Shown here: positions 27,377-36,086 of the stretch, one piece after another | Layout of the letters: each line of letters begins with the position of its first letter | Numbering within the stretch: position 1 is the stretch's first letter | Assembly: GCF_039535785.1 (NCBI RefSeq) | Contig: NZ_BAAAXV010000009.1 | Location: 186,001 to 250,000 of the forward strand | DNA: 64,000 nucleotides | Direction: 5' to 3' | DNA from: Nonomuraea helvata | GTDB lineage: Bacteria > Actinomycetota > Actinomycetes > Streptosporangiales > Streptosporangiaceae | Made by a program: the position numbers and the translations under genes | The notes under the pieces: model-generated | Told to the model about the DNA's origin: nothing | Database searches by the model: none | What the model saw: the letters and a program-made list of their open reading frames with translations, nothing else

Positions 27377-27454
27377 CCGACCAGCATCCCACAGCACCAG
27401 GCGCCGGCGTCGGGGCGATAGGGGCCTGAACTGCTCGGAGAGCCGGGCGCCCCG

Positions 27455-28153
27455 CTAGGTGATCTCCAGCATGCGCTCCCGCACGGCGTAGACCACTGCC
27501 TCCATCCGCGAATGCAGCTGCAGCTTGTCGAGGATGTTGCGCACGTGGTTCTTCACGGTGTTCTCGGAGATGAACAGCTGCTTGGCGATCTCGCGGTTGT
27601 TCATCCCCTTGGCCACCAGCCGCAGGACCTCCATCTCGCGGTCGGTCAGCCGGGGCACGGGGAGCTGGGGCGGGCGCTCGGCCTCCTTGCGGCTCATGTT
27701 CGCGAACTCGCTGATGAGCTTGGCCGCCATCGCCGGGTTGATTAACGACTGTCCCTCGTGGACGCCGCGCACGGCGGCCGGAACGTCGTTGATCTGGACG
27801 TCCTTGAGCAGGTAGCCGGTGGCCCCCGCCTTGATGGCCTCGAAGAGATCCTCTTCTTCGTCGCTCACCGTCAGCATGATGATGCGGGTGCTCGGGACGG
27901 AGGCCTTGATGCCCTTCGTGGCCTCGATCCCGTCCTGCCGCGGCATGCGCACGTCCATGAGGGCGACGTCGGGCATGAGGCGATCGGCTAGTTCGACCGC
28001 CTCCTGCCCGTCGCTCGCCTCACCGACCACCTCGATGTCGGGCTCGGCGGCCAGCGCGAGCGCCAGGCTCCGCCGGATCAGCTCGTGATCGTCAACGATC
28101 AGCACGCGGATCGGCTCGCTCGCTGACGGGCGAGCCTCGCCGGACTCGGTCAC
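27455..28153 (-). CDS. NarL/LuxR-type response regulator (orphan)
   Basis: A 232-residue response regulator. The receiver domain has the acidic pair in LIVDDHELIRRSL, the phospho-acceptor Asp in DVALMDVRMPRQDG, Thr in IIMLTVSDEE and the conserved Lys in GYLLKDV. The LuxR HTH is at the C-terminus (LTDREMEVLRLVAKGMNNREI, then FISENTVKNHVRNIL). No histidine kinase gene is adjacent. The gene follows hpf, the same order as SCO3009-SCO3008 in Streptomyces. The GTG start follows AGGAGG and overlaps the stop of a 26-codon MSERSE ORF (GTGA). Confidence 0.93.
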   Translation of the reverse strand: MTESGEARPSASEPIRVLIVDDHELIRRSLALALAAEPDIEVVGEASDGQEAVELADRLMPDVALMDVRMPRQDGIEATKGIKASVPSTRIIMLTVSDEEEDLFEAIKAGATGYLLKDVQINDVPAAVRGVHEGQSLINPAMAAKLISEFANMSRKEAERPPQLPVPRLTDREMEVLRLVAKGMNNREIAKQLFISENTVKNHVRNILDKLQLHSRMEAVVYAVRERMLEIT

Positions 28154-28230
28154 GAGGCCTCCTCGGGGTGCCTCGCGACTGCCTTACCCTCGCTTCGCTC
28201 GCTCATCTGAACCTGACTGAGCTCGCTCAC
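28150..28230 (-). CDS. Small MSERSE-type leader ORF (26 aa) coupled to the response regulator
   Basis: A 26-codon ORF: GTG at 28228-28230 preceded by AGGAGGAGAC, reading MSELSQVQMSERSEGKAV and ending RHPEEAS. Its TGA overlaps the GTG start of the response regulator (GTGA, 28150-28153). It contains the same MSERSE segment as the small ORF at 6078-6152. It has a good Shine-Dalgarno of its own, so it may act as a translational coupler. No function for the peptide is known. Confidence 0.45.
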   Translation of the reverse strand: MSELSQVQMSERSEGKAVARHPEEAS

Positions 28231-28324
28231 GTCTCCTCCTCGTCGGGGGGCCAGAGCCGTTGAACCGCCATGATGGCACGTGGCCGCGGTTCTCGGGTGG
28301 TCGAGAAGATCTTTTAGCGTGCGA

Positions 28325-28993
28325 TCAGGGCTCTACGAGCCGCAACACGCCGTAGTTATAGCCGCGTCTGGCGTAAACGACACACGGTTGGCCGCTCTCC
28401 TTGTCACGGAAGAGGTAGAAATCGTGTCCGACCAGCTCCATCTCGAGGAGAGCCTGGTCGATGGTCATGGGTTCCGCCTTGTGGAACTTCTCCCGTACGA
28501 CGAGCGGCCCTTCGCCGTCCATCTCTATCGGGACGATGTCGTCGTACTGCTGGTCGCTCCGCGCCAGCTCGTCCTCGTCGGGCTCGGCCTGCTGCTCGGG
28601 GACGGTGGGCTCCGTCCGGGGCGCCAGGTCGGCGACGTCGGGGAGCGTCGCGGTGAACTCCGCCACCGAGGGCGGGCAGTGGTTGCCGTGATGGACCTTG
28701 CGCCGGTCGGCCAGTCTCCTGAGGCGGCCTTCCAGCTTGTCGAGAGCCATGTCGAGGGCTGTGAACCGGTCGTCGGCCGAGGCTTCGGCGCGAATGGCCG
28801 GTCCTCGGGAGTGAATGGTGAGCTCGACGCGCTCGCGCTGATCGGCGAGACGCGGGTTGCGTTCCTTGGACACCTCCACATCGACTCGGATGAGTTTGTT
28901 GTCCAGACGTTCGATCCTGGCCAGCTTGGTCGTCACTTGGTCTCGGAACCGATCACTCACTCCTGTGTGCCGGCCCTTGACGATGATGTCCAT
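28325..28993 (-). CDS. hpf: Ribosome hibernation promoting factor, long form
   Basis: A 222-residue long HPF. The N-terminal S30AE domain (MDIIVKGRHTGVSDRFRDQV to about residue 100) binds in the ribosomal decoding centre. An acidic Pro/Glu linker leads to the C-terminal dimerisation domain (QALLEMELVGHDFYLFRD, ending RRGYNYGVLRLVEP), which makes 100S ribosomes. The ATG at 28993 follows AAAGGGGGG; an in-frame Met 16 codons upstream lacks a site. The upstream gap is 630 bp, long for this genome. Confidence 0.95.
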   Translation of the reverse strand: MDIIVKGRHTGVSDRFRDQVTTKLARIERLDNKLIRVDVEVSKERNPRLADQRERVELTIHSRGPAIRAEASADDRFTALDMALDKLEGRLRRLADRRKVHHGNHCPPSVAEFTATLPDVADLAPRTEPTVPEQQAEPDEDELARSDQQYDDIVPIEMDGEGPLVVREKFHKAEPMTIDQALLEMELVGHDFYLFRDKESGQPCVVYARRGYNYGVLRLVEP

Positions 28994-29622
28994 GCAACAG
29001 CCCCCCTTTCGGTCTAACGACTGAGCAAGAGCGTCCGACAACGTGCGCGTCGGACGAGGTCTGCTGTCTGCCTTTCTCTCACCGTTACCCTCTTCCGACT
29101 CTGCGTCCTCGGGAACTCTGGCGGCACCCGCCCGGCCGACCTGGTCTTCGACCCCACATTCGCCTGCTGAGGGTCTCGCAGCTCTGTCGCCACTACTGCC
29201 CTTCTCTTCTGGCGAGGGACATCTGGACCCTCGGGAAGGCAGGACTTACCCCTAAGCCGCACCGTGATCGGTCGACAAAGAGTCGCCTTACGTGGACCGT
29301 TTTGCCTGCGGCTGGCATCGGCTAGCAGAGCCGGGATCACCGGCCCTGCGCAACCACGGACCCGAACGGGTGCCATGTCAGAACGCTATCCGCATCCAGG
29401 GCGAATGTCAGCCGGAGGATCGGCCAAAGGATCACGTACCGTGACTTTCCCGGGGTATATGGAGGGCCATAAATGCCCTATTTAACCGATCGGCAACGCT
29501 TATGAGCGCTGGCTTCCAGCCTGCCGAGCAGCCCCATCGCGGCCCTGGGGGAAGTGACATGTGACCTCCAGGTGAGGGTCATGATTTGGATCTTTCTTTA
29601 CACAGCGTGACCGTAATCCTTT
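28994..29622. promoter_or_regulatory. 629-bp gene-free region upstream of hpf
   Basis: No credible gene is seen here; a 120-codon minus-strand frame (29014-29376) lacks family features. Near 29470-29480 (plus strand) agggccataaatgccct forms a 5-bp stem around an AT-rich loop, followed by atttaacc, a possible promoter element. Around 29560-29583 the half-sites tgacc and gggtca are spaced as an imperfect dyad. hpf is usually stress-controlled, so a long leader with several promoters is plausible. Confidence 0.4.
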
Positions 29623-30336
29623 TCAAGATCTTCGGCGTGTCGCGGCCACGGTCACCGCCAGCGGCACCCGCACCCCGGCGGAACGCAGCGCCCTCGTGGC
29701 TTCGACGAGGGTCGCCCCGGTCGTGACGATGTCGTCCAGGAGCAGCGCACAGGCCGCTGGAGGGCCTTTCGCGGCCTCCGGGACCTGGAGTGACCCGGCG
29801 AGATTGGCGCTCCTCTCAGCGGAGCTCAGCCCCGCCTGGTCGGCGACCCGCCTCGCCTGGCCGAGGGCTGCCCAGGTCTCGGCCCGCATGCCGAACGCCC
29901 GCAGCCGCCCCGTGACGAGCACCGCCAACCGCCCTACCGGATCGTGCCCCCGATGCCGCCGCGTCCGCCGCCCGCTGGGCACCGGCACCACCGCGAACGT
30001 CCGGTCCGCCCAGGACGCCCCGGTGCCGCCGACCGCCCGCACGACGGTGAACGCCGCGGCCTCCGCCAGCACCCCCGCCAACACCACCGCGCCCCGCTCC
30101 TTGTACGCCACGATCGCCCTGCGCACCGCGCCTTCGTACGGGGCCGCCGACCAGCAGTCGGGCAGGCCGCGCGGCACAGGCTCGGGCAGCCGCCGCGCCG
30201 GGGCGCCGATGAGCTCGGCCAGGCACCCCGGGCAGCACCGCGCCCCTTTGGCGCCGCAGCCGGCGCAGGCTTGGGGCAGGACGAGATCCAGTACGGCGCT
30301 CAGCACGCGCACCAGGATGCCGCCCGCGACCGACAA
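29623..30336 (-). CDS. ComF family phosphoribosyltransferase-like protein
   Basis: A 237-residue ComF/GntX-like protein. An N-terminal zinc ribbon is formed by CAGCGAKGARCCPGC. The C-terminal type I phosphoribosyltransferase fold has the PRPP-binding loop ALLLDDIVTTGATLVEATRA and the upstream VVPVPSGRRTRRHRGHDPVG. ComF proteins act in DNA uptake in competent bacteria, but in actinobacteria the role is unknown. The annotated start would be a TTG (30336); GTG codons 8-10 residues later are alternatives. It lies downstream of lpqB with a 44-bp gap, matching SCO3010-SCO3011 order. Confidence 0.9.
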   Translation of the reverse strand: MSVAGGILVRVLSAVLDLVLPQACAGCGAKGARCCPGCLAELIGAPARRLPEPVPRGLPDCWSAAPYEGAVRRAIVAYKERGAVVLAGVLAEAAAFTVVRAVGGTGASWADRTFAVVPVPSGRRTRRHRGHDPVGRLAVLVTGRLRAFGMRAETWAALGQARRVADQAGLSSAERSANLAGSLQVPEAAKGPPAACALLLDDIVTTGATLVEATRALRSAGVRVPLAVTVAATRRRS

Positions 30337-30380
30337 TTCCGCGCCACCACCACCCGAGGGCGCAGGGCCAGGAAGGTGGG

Positions 30381-32156
30381 TCAGCCGAGGGGGAAGAGGG
30401 GGGAGCCGGCGTCGGACTCGATCTTGACGGTCCAGGTCTGCCGGTCCTGGTTGAGCTCGTAGATCTTGGTGCTCTGGTCCGTGTCGGCCTCCGCCAGCAC
30501 GCGATCGTCCAGCGCCGCCACCGATGTCACCGGATCGTTCACGTCGTTCAACGGCACCCCCACGACCTCACCGTCCCCCACGTTGATCTCGTTGAGGGTC
30601 TGCCCGGCCTTGCTCCCCACCAGTACGAGCAGGTGCTCGTCATCGCTCCAGGCGACGTCGAGGATCTTGTTGCCCGCCGTGGTGGTGGTCAGCAACTGGA
30701 AGTTCCCCAGCATCGTCCCCCCGGCCTCGCCGGTCAGCGCGCCGATCTGGACGGTGTTCTCCCCTGTCATCACCACCACCCGCACGCCGTCCCTGGCGAT
30801 CCTGAGCCGGGTGACGTCCAGGCCGGTCAGCTTGGGGGCGGCCACCCGTTCGGGGGCTTTCCCGCTGGACGGGTCGTAGCGCAGCAGGACGGAGTTCTCC
30901 TGGTCATAGGTCCACAGAGAGCCGTCCCGGTGCCACGTCGGCAGGGTCAGCTTCGCGCCCTGGATGACCTCCTGCCAGCGCCCCTGCGCCGTCAGCCCGG
31001 CCACCGAGATGCCGGTCGAGGTCTTGGCGGCGATCTGCGTGCCGTCCTTGGACAGGGCGTAGCCCGAATAGCCCTCGCGCGGCTCCCCCGCCGGGCCGGG
31101 CACGGCGACCGAGGGTCCGTCCTTGCCCATGTAGTGGACGGCGCCCTTGGTGACGTAGTAGGCGGTGTCGCTGCTGTCGTCCAGCCACTGATCGTCGGAG
31201 TTGGGCTGGTCGACGGAGTACGGCTCGCCGTCCACCTGGATCTCGATGGTGCGGCCCTTGGCGATCTCGTTCTTGTTGAGGCTGTATCTGATCTGGGCCT
31301 TCAGCAGGGCCTCGGTGCTCGGGTCAAGGGTGTCGATGGGGCCGGAGAGGTTGATCACCACGCGCTCGTCCGACCTGATCGACAGGATCTTGGTGCCGGG
31401 CGGGAAGCTCGTCGTCACCGCTCCCTGCAGGGCCCCGGTCGGGTTCTTGAGCAGGCGCTGCAGAATGGCGTGCGCGTAGGTCTCCGTCGGCCTCAGCCGC
31501 AGGCGCACCCGGTCGACGACCAGCCGGTCCCGGGTGTTGCCGTTCAGGTAGTAGAGGTTCGTGGCCCGGTACGCGCGCGCCACGTCGGCATGGGTGAGCA
31601 GCAGCCCGTTCGGCAGGCTCTTGACGCGGTAGCCGCCCCCTTGCACCTGCACGAGCTCGAAGGTGCCCTCCCAGGGTCCGCCCGTGGGAACGTACGAGTC
31701 GTCCTCGTTGATCCTCGCCACCCACCGGCCCTTGAGCGTGACCTTCTGCTCCTGCCCCGGCTCTTCGCGCGCCGTCGGCAGCACGACCTCGGAGTCGTCC
31801 TCGATCACCGTGACCGGGCCCGAGGCGTTCCACTTGGCCCGCGCCTCGGGCGTCAGGTATTGAGGCAGGACGGTCGGGTCGTCGGCGTAGGCCGCCATGG
31901 CGGCCTGCAGGCCTCTGAGGGTCTGCTCGAGGCCCCACGTCTTCTGGGGCAGGATGGCGATCATCCGCTGGAACGGCTTGCTCAGCGGATCGTTGCTGCC
32001 GGCCTCGTTGAGGTTGAGCGGCCCGGTCACGGGGATCACGGTGCAGCCGGAGCCCGCCAGCACCATGGCCGCCACGATCGCGAACATCGCGGCGAGCCGC
32101 CAGGCCCTGGCCCGTCGCCCCGTCCCCGCTACGGCGGGGCGTCTAGTCCTCGTCAT
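30381..32156 (-). CDS. lpqB: LpqB lipoprotein (MtrAB accessory)
   Basis: A 591-residue lipoprotein. The signal ends in AAMVLAGSGCTVIPVTGP with a clear lipobox (LAGSGC). The central GerMN domain contains LYYLNGNTRDRLVVDRVRL and RLLKNPTGALQGAVTTSFP; the C-terminal part is beta-propeller-like (SKDGTQIAAKTSTG, DVAWSDDEHLLVLVGS). LpqB sits on the outside of the membrane and modulates the sensor kinase MtrB. It overlaps mtrB by 14 bp, consistent with one mtrA-mtrB-lpqB transcript. Confidence 0.95.
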   Translation of the reverse strand: MTRTRRPAVAGTGRRARAWRLAAMFAIVAAMVLAGSGCTVIPVTGPLNLNEAGSNDPLSKPFQRMIAILPQKTWGLEQTLRGLQAAMAAYADDPTVLPQYLTPEARAKWNASGPVTVIEDDSEVVLPTAREEPGQEQKVTLKGRWVARINEDDSYVPTGGPWEGTFELVQVQGGGYRVKSLPNGLLLTHADVARAYRATNLYYLNGNTRDRLVVDRVRLRLRPTETYAHAILQRLLKNPTGALQGAVTTSFPPGTKILSIRSDERVVINLSGPIDTLDPSTEALLKAQIRYSLNKNEIAKGRTIEIQVDGEPYSVDQPNSDDQWLDDSSDTAYYVTKGAVHYMGKDGPSVAVPGPAGEPREGYSGYALSKDGTQIAAKTSTGISVAGLTAQGRWQEVIQGAKLTLPTWHRDGSLWTYDQENSVLLRYDPSSGKAPERVAAPKLTGLDVTRLRIARDGVRVVVMTGENTVQIGALTGEAGGTMLGNFQLLTTTTAGNKILDVAWSDDEHLLVLVGSKAGQTLNEINVGDGEVVGVPLNDVNDPVTSVAALDDRVLAEADTDQSTKIYELNQDRQTWTVKIESDAGSPLFPLG

Positions 32157-33876
32157 GGCCGGTCCCGTCCGCGGACGCCGGCAGCAGCACCGGGGTCATG
32201 GCCGTGCGCCACGTACGGCGCATCTCGATCTCCGGCGGCACCAGCGACAGCGGCGAGCCCTTCAGATCGGCCCCGGCGGTCCTGGGCAGCGTCAGCCGGA
32301 ACTGCGAGCCCTCCCCCGGCTGCCCCCACGCCTGCAGCCAGCCGCCGTGCAGCGTGGCGTCCTCGCGCGAGATGGCCAGCCCGAGTCCGGTCCCGCCGAT
32401 CGTCCGCGCCCGCGACGGGTCGGCCCGCCAGAACCGGTCGAACACCATCGTGTCCTCGCCGGACTTCAGCCCGATCCCGTGGTCGCGTACGGCGACCGCG
32501 ACCGCGTCCCTGTCGGCGCCCACGGTGACCACGATGTCCCTGCCCTCGCCGTGCTCGATGGCGTTGAACAGCAGGTTGCGCAGGATGCGCTCGACCCTGC
32601 GGTTGTCGATCTCGGCCATGCACGGCTCGTTCGGCAGCCGGAGCTCGAAGCGGGTCGAGTGCCGCTCGGCCAGCGCCTCGGAGTCGGCGATCGCCCGCAG
32701 CACCACGTCGCGCACGTCCACGGGGTCGAGGTCGAGCGTGGCGGCGCCGGCGTCGTAGCGGCTGATCTCCAGCAGGTCGGCCAGCATCGACTCGAACCGT
32801 TCGAGCTGGGCCTGCATGAGCTCCGCCGAGCGGGCGGCCATCGGGTCGAAGTCCTCGCGGGCGTCGTACAGCAGGTCGGCGGCCATGCGCACGGTCGTCA
32901 GCGGCGTGCGCAGCTCGTGGGAGACGTCGGAGACGAACTGCCGCTGGACCTGTGAGAGCTCCTCCAGCTGGTGGATCTTCAGTGCCAGGTTCGCGGCCAT
33001 CTCGTTGAACGAGTTCGCCAGGCGGGCCAGGTCGTCCTCGCCGCGTACTTTGAGCCGCTCGTCCAGTTTGCCGGAGGCGAGGCGCTCCGCGGCCTGGCGC
33101 GCCAGCCGTACGGGAGTGACGACCTGCCGGGCGACCAGATAAGCGATGGCGGCGAGCAGCAGCACGAGCCCGAGGCCCACCACGACGATGGCGAGCCGGA
33201 CGTTGGACAGCAGCTCCTCTTCGTCCGTGAACGGGAAGAAGTGGTAGACCTCGTAGTTCTCGGCGGTGGACGGCACGTGCACGATGCCGCCGACCACGTA
33301 CGTGAGCCTGGGCTGGCTCTCACCGACGAACTTGATCTGCTCGATCGACCCGACGGCCTTGCCGTACTCGACGTTCTGCACCTTGCGCTGCAGGCTCAGC
33401 GGCACGTTCATCGGCACGACGCCGCCGGAGGCCCGCGACTGGCCTGGGGAGGTCTGGTTGAGTATCAGGACGTCGTAGCGCTTCTTGGAGCCGTTCTCGC
33501 CCGATCCGGTGACGATGTCCATGACGTCGTCGAGCGGGTTGGCCGCGCCCTTCTTGCCGCTGTCGGCGGGCTTGGCCTGGTCGTCGGCCTCAGGGGTGAG
33601 CGCGTCGGCGATCTGCAGCCGGTCGGCGGACGCCTCGCTGGCGGACGAGCGCTGGCTGCTCGACACGACCGACCTGTTGATCTGCTCGGACAGGAACGTG
33701 CCGAGCACCACCACCACGATCACGGAGATCACCAGCGTGCTGGTGACCACCTGGAGCTGGAGCGAGCGCCGCCACACGCTCCGTGTTTTGCCCGCCGCAC
33801 GACGCACCCGCCGGCGAACGCCGCCGAGAATCTGGCGGAGTGTCCGTCGGCGGGACCTCTTCGTCGTCGGGGGCAT
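32143..33876 (-). CDS. mtrB: Sensor histidine kinase MtrB
   Basis: A 577-residue membrane kinase. An N-terminal basic stretch precedes the first helix (TSTLVISVIVVVVLGTFL). An extracytoplasmic domain leads to a second helix (LAIVVVGLGLVLLLAAIAYL), then a HAMP domain. The phospho-accepting His is in DVSHELRTPLTTVRMAADL, with N-box NLLFNAIEHGEG and G-box GTGLGLAISRED. It pairs with MtrA, 18 bp upstream, controlling cell-wall, division and osmotic responses. The 14-bp overlap with lpqB implies coupling. Confidence 0.96.
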   Translation of the reverse strand: MPPTTKRSRRRTLRQILGGVRRRVRRAAGKTRSVWRRSLQLQVVTSTLVISVIVVVVLGTFLSEQINRSVVSSSQRSSASEASADRLQIADALTPEADDQAKPADSGKKGAANPLDDVMDIVTGSGENGSKKRYDVLILNQTSPGQSRASGGVVPMNVPLSLQRKVQNVEYGKAVGSIEQIKFVGESQPRLTYVVGGIVHVPSTAENYEVYHFFPFTDEEELLSNVRLAIVVVGLGLVLLLAAIAYLVARQVVTPVRLARQAAERLASGKLDERLKVRGEDDLARLANSFNEMAANLALKIHQLEELSQVQRQFVSDVSHELRTPLTTVRMAADLLYDAREDFDPMAARSAELMQAQLERFESMLADLLEISRYDAGAATLDLDPVDVRDVVLRAIADSEALAERHSTRFELRLPNEPCMAEIDNRRVERILRNLLFNAIEHGEGRDIVVTVGADRDAVAVAVRDHGIGLKSGEDTMVFDRFWRADPSRARTIGGTGLGLAISREDATLHGGWLQAWGQPGEGSQFRLTLPRTAGADLKGSPLSLVPPEIEMRRTWRTAMTPVLLPASADGTGHDED

Positions 33877-33894
33877 GGCAGGGCAGAAGAAAGA

Positions 33895-34572
33895 TCAGGC
33901 GGGGCCGGCTTTGTAGCCGACGCCGCGGACCGTCACCACGATCTCGGGGTGCTCGGGGTCCTTCTCGATCTTGGCCCTGAGCCGCTGTACGTGCACGTTG
34001 ACCAGCCGGGTGTCGGCCGCGTGGCGGTAGCCCCAGACCTGCTCGAGCAGGACCTCGCGGGTGAACACCTGGCGCGGCTTGCGGGCCAGCGCCACCAGGA
34101 GGTCGAACTCCAGCGGCGTGAGGTTGATCGTCTCCTCGCCCCGCTTGACCGAGTGGCCGGCCACGTCGATGGTGATGTCGCCGATCTGGAGGATCTCGGG
34201 CGTCGGCTCGTCGGTGCGGCGAAGGCGCGCCCGTACCCTGGCGACGAGCTCCTTCGGCTTGAACGGCTTGACGATGTAGTCGTCGGCGCCCGACTCGAGG
34301 CCGAGGACGACGTCGATCGTGTCGCTCTTGGCCGTGAGCATGACGATGGGAACCCCCGACTCAGCCCTGATCCTCCGCGCGACGTCGATGCCGTCCGCCC
34401 CCGGCAGCATCAGGTCGAGCAGGACCAGGTCCGGGCGTGTATCCCGGAACGCGTCGAGGGCCTTGTCGCCGTCGGAGACAAATGACGGCTCGAAGCCTTC
34501 CCCTCGCAGCACGATCCCCAGCATCTCGGCGAGAGCGGCGTCGTCATCGACGACCAGCACGCGACCTTTCAT
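33895..34572 (-). CDS. mtrA: Response regulator MtrA (OmpR family)
   Basis: A 225-residue OmpR-type regulator. The receiver begins MKGRVLVVDDDAALAEML, with the phosphorylated Asp in LVLLDLMLPGADGID, Thr in VMLTAKSD and Lys in YIVKPFKPKEL. The winged-helix effector domain has NLTPLEFDLLVALARKPRQ and the recognition region TRLVNVHVQRLRAKIEKDPE. First gene of the mtrA-mtrB-lpqB operon. It is essential or developmentally important in actinobacteria. Confidence 0.97.
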   Translation of the reverse strand: MKGRVLVVDDDAALAEMLGIVLRGEGFEPSFVSDGDKALDAFRDTRPDLVLLDLMLPGADGIDVARRIRAESGVPIVMLTAKSDTIDVVLGLESGADDYIVKPFKPKELVARVRARLRRTDEPTPEILQIGDITIDVAGHSVKRGEETINLTPLEFDLLVALARKPRQVFTREVLLEQVWGYRHAADTRLVNVHVQRLRAKIEKDPEHPEIVVTVRGVGYKAGPA

Positions 34573-34841
34573 GGCCCCTCATTCGTTCTACGCATTGTGG
34601 GACATACCCGCACGACCGCTGAAGGTTACCCTTGGTAGGCCCATGAGTGTGACATGAGCCATGCAAAAGGCGAATTTTAGGTCCGCCCCCGCGACCGCTA
34701 TCTCAGTCTGCGGTAACAGAGCGACTTTCGGCCATCCCTCGGCACGAACCTCGGCCGGATTCGCCGTGGAATGCGGGCAAGATGCGGCGGCGAATCCACT
34801 CGGTGACACCAATGCCCCGTTCAGCGTGCCAGGATTGGGAT
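34573..34841. promoter_or_regulatory. Divergent promoter region, mtrA / membrane protein operon
   Basis: 269 bp between divergent starts. GTTACC near 34626 and GGTAACAG near 34713 resemble single MtrA half-sites (GTNAC), but I see no clean GTNAC-N6-GTNAC direct repeat. AT-rich blocks at 34660-34682 could be promoter elements. No gene. Confidence 0.35.
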
Positions 34842-36086
34842 ATGTCAGACGGTCACGGTCCCCCGCCCGAGACGCCATCAGGCTGGTCGGCCGAACAGCC
34901 CCCGCCGTACAGCGCCCCGTCGGCCTCCCCGTGGACCGCACCGGGCGCGCAGCAGCAGGTGCCCTACGGGCAGCCGTACGGCCAGCCCCCGCAGCCACAG
35001 CAGCCCCCCGGACCGGGGCCCCAAACACCATATCCGCCCCATCCGCATCCTCAGCCCGGTTATGGCCACACGGCTTACCAGCCGGCGCTCAGGCCGGGCA
35101 TCATCCCCCTGCGCCCGCTGGGGCTCGGCGACATACTCGACGGCACGATCAAGCTGATCCGCTCCAACCCCAAGGCCGTGCTCGGCCTGTCGGCCGTCGC
35201 CGCGCTGCTCACCGCCGTGCCGGTGGCTGTTGGCCAGGCGTTCTTCCTCGACCTGTGGGACCCCGAGACGGCGACCTCCACCGGTCAGCTCAGCAGCATG
35301 ACCGCCCTGCCCAGCCAGTACGCCGGCACCCTGATCTCCTACGCGGTCCAGTTCGTGGTGGTCACCCTGCTGACCGGCGTGCTGACCCGGATACTCGGCC
35401 GGGCGGTCTTCGGCGGCAGCCTCAGCGCGGGCGAGGCCTGGCGGCTGGTCAAGGGGCGGGTGCCCGCACTGTTCGGCGTGGTGGGGCTGATGGCGGCCAT
35501 CATGGTGGTGCCGTTGATCGTGTTCGGGCTGCTCTTCGCGGCGATCGTGATGAACCCCTCCGCCGACAGCGTCGGCTGGCTGGCCGGGCTGTTCCTGCTG
35601 TTCGTCGTCACGTACATCCCTTACTACCTGTTCTTCACGACCCGCTTCGCGTTCGCCTCACCCGTCGCGGTGCTGGAGTCCAGGGGCCCCCTCGACGCCA
35701 TGCGGCGCTCGTGGAACCTGGTGACGGGCGACTTCTGGCGGGTGCTCGGCATCCTGCTGCTCACGTCCCTGCTGGTCGGGCTGGTCTCGGGCGTCCTGTC
35801 GGTGCCCTTCACGCTGGCGGGCACGATGTTCGGCATCTTCGGCGCGGGCTCGGCCACCACGGCCGTGGTGTCGGCCGTGCTGATCGCGATCGGCGGCACG
35901 GTCGGCGCCATGATCAGCTATCCGTTCCAGGCCGGGGTCGCCGGCCTGCTCTACGCCGACCGGCGCATGCGTAGCGAGGCGTTCGACCTCGTGCTGCAGA
36001 CGGCGGCCATCGAGCAGCAGCGCCAGGGATGGGTGCACGCGTCCGCGGACGAGCTCTGGCACCCGTCCAACTCCGCCAGGTCGTGA
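34842..36086 (+). CDS. Membrane protein, glycerophosphoryl diester phosphodiesterase membrane-domain-like
   Basis: A 414-residue protein. A 75-residue Pro/Gln/Tyr-rich cytosolic N-terminus (PYGQPYGQPPQPQQPP) leads to about six membrane helices. The motif LRPLGLGDILDGTIKLIRSNPKAVLG and LDAMRRSWNLVTGDFWRVLG recall the GPDPase membrane-domain family, which lacks the catalytic domain here. The ATG at 34842 is chosen (MSDGHGPPPETPSG). It heads an operon with the DUF4129 and DUF4350 genes, overlapping the next gene by 4 bp. Biochemical role unknown. Confidence 0.8.
   Translation: MSDGHGPPPETPSGWSAEQPPPYSAPSASPWTAPGAQQQVPYGQPYGQPPQPQQPPGPGPQTPYPPHPHPQPGYGHTAYQPALRPGIIPLRPLGLGDILDGTIKLIRSNPKAVLGLSAVAALLTAVPVAVGQAFFLDLWDPETATSTGQLSSMTALPSQYAGTLISYAVQFVVVTLLTGVLTRILGRAVFGGSLSAGEAWRLVKGRVPALFGVVGLMAAIMVVPLIVFGLLFAAIVMNPSADSVGWLAGLFLLFVVTYIPYYLFFTTRFAFASPVAVLESRGPLDAMRRSWNLVTGDFWRVLGILLLTSLLVGLVSGVLSVPFTLAGTMFGIFGAGSATTAVVSAVLIAIGGTVGAMISYPFQAGVAGLLYADRRMRSEAFDLVLQTAAIEQQRQGWVHASADELWHPSNSARS

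Noticed and set aside
29014..29376. 120-codon minus-strand frame upstream of hpf
   Set aside because: Arg-rich composition, no recognisable domain, no good Shine-Dalgarno, and it runs into the hpf leader.
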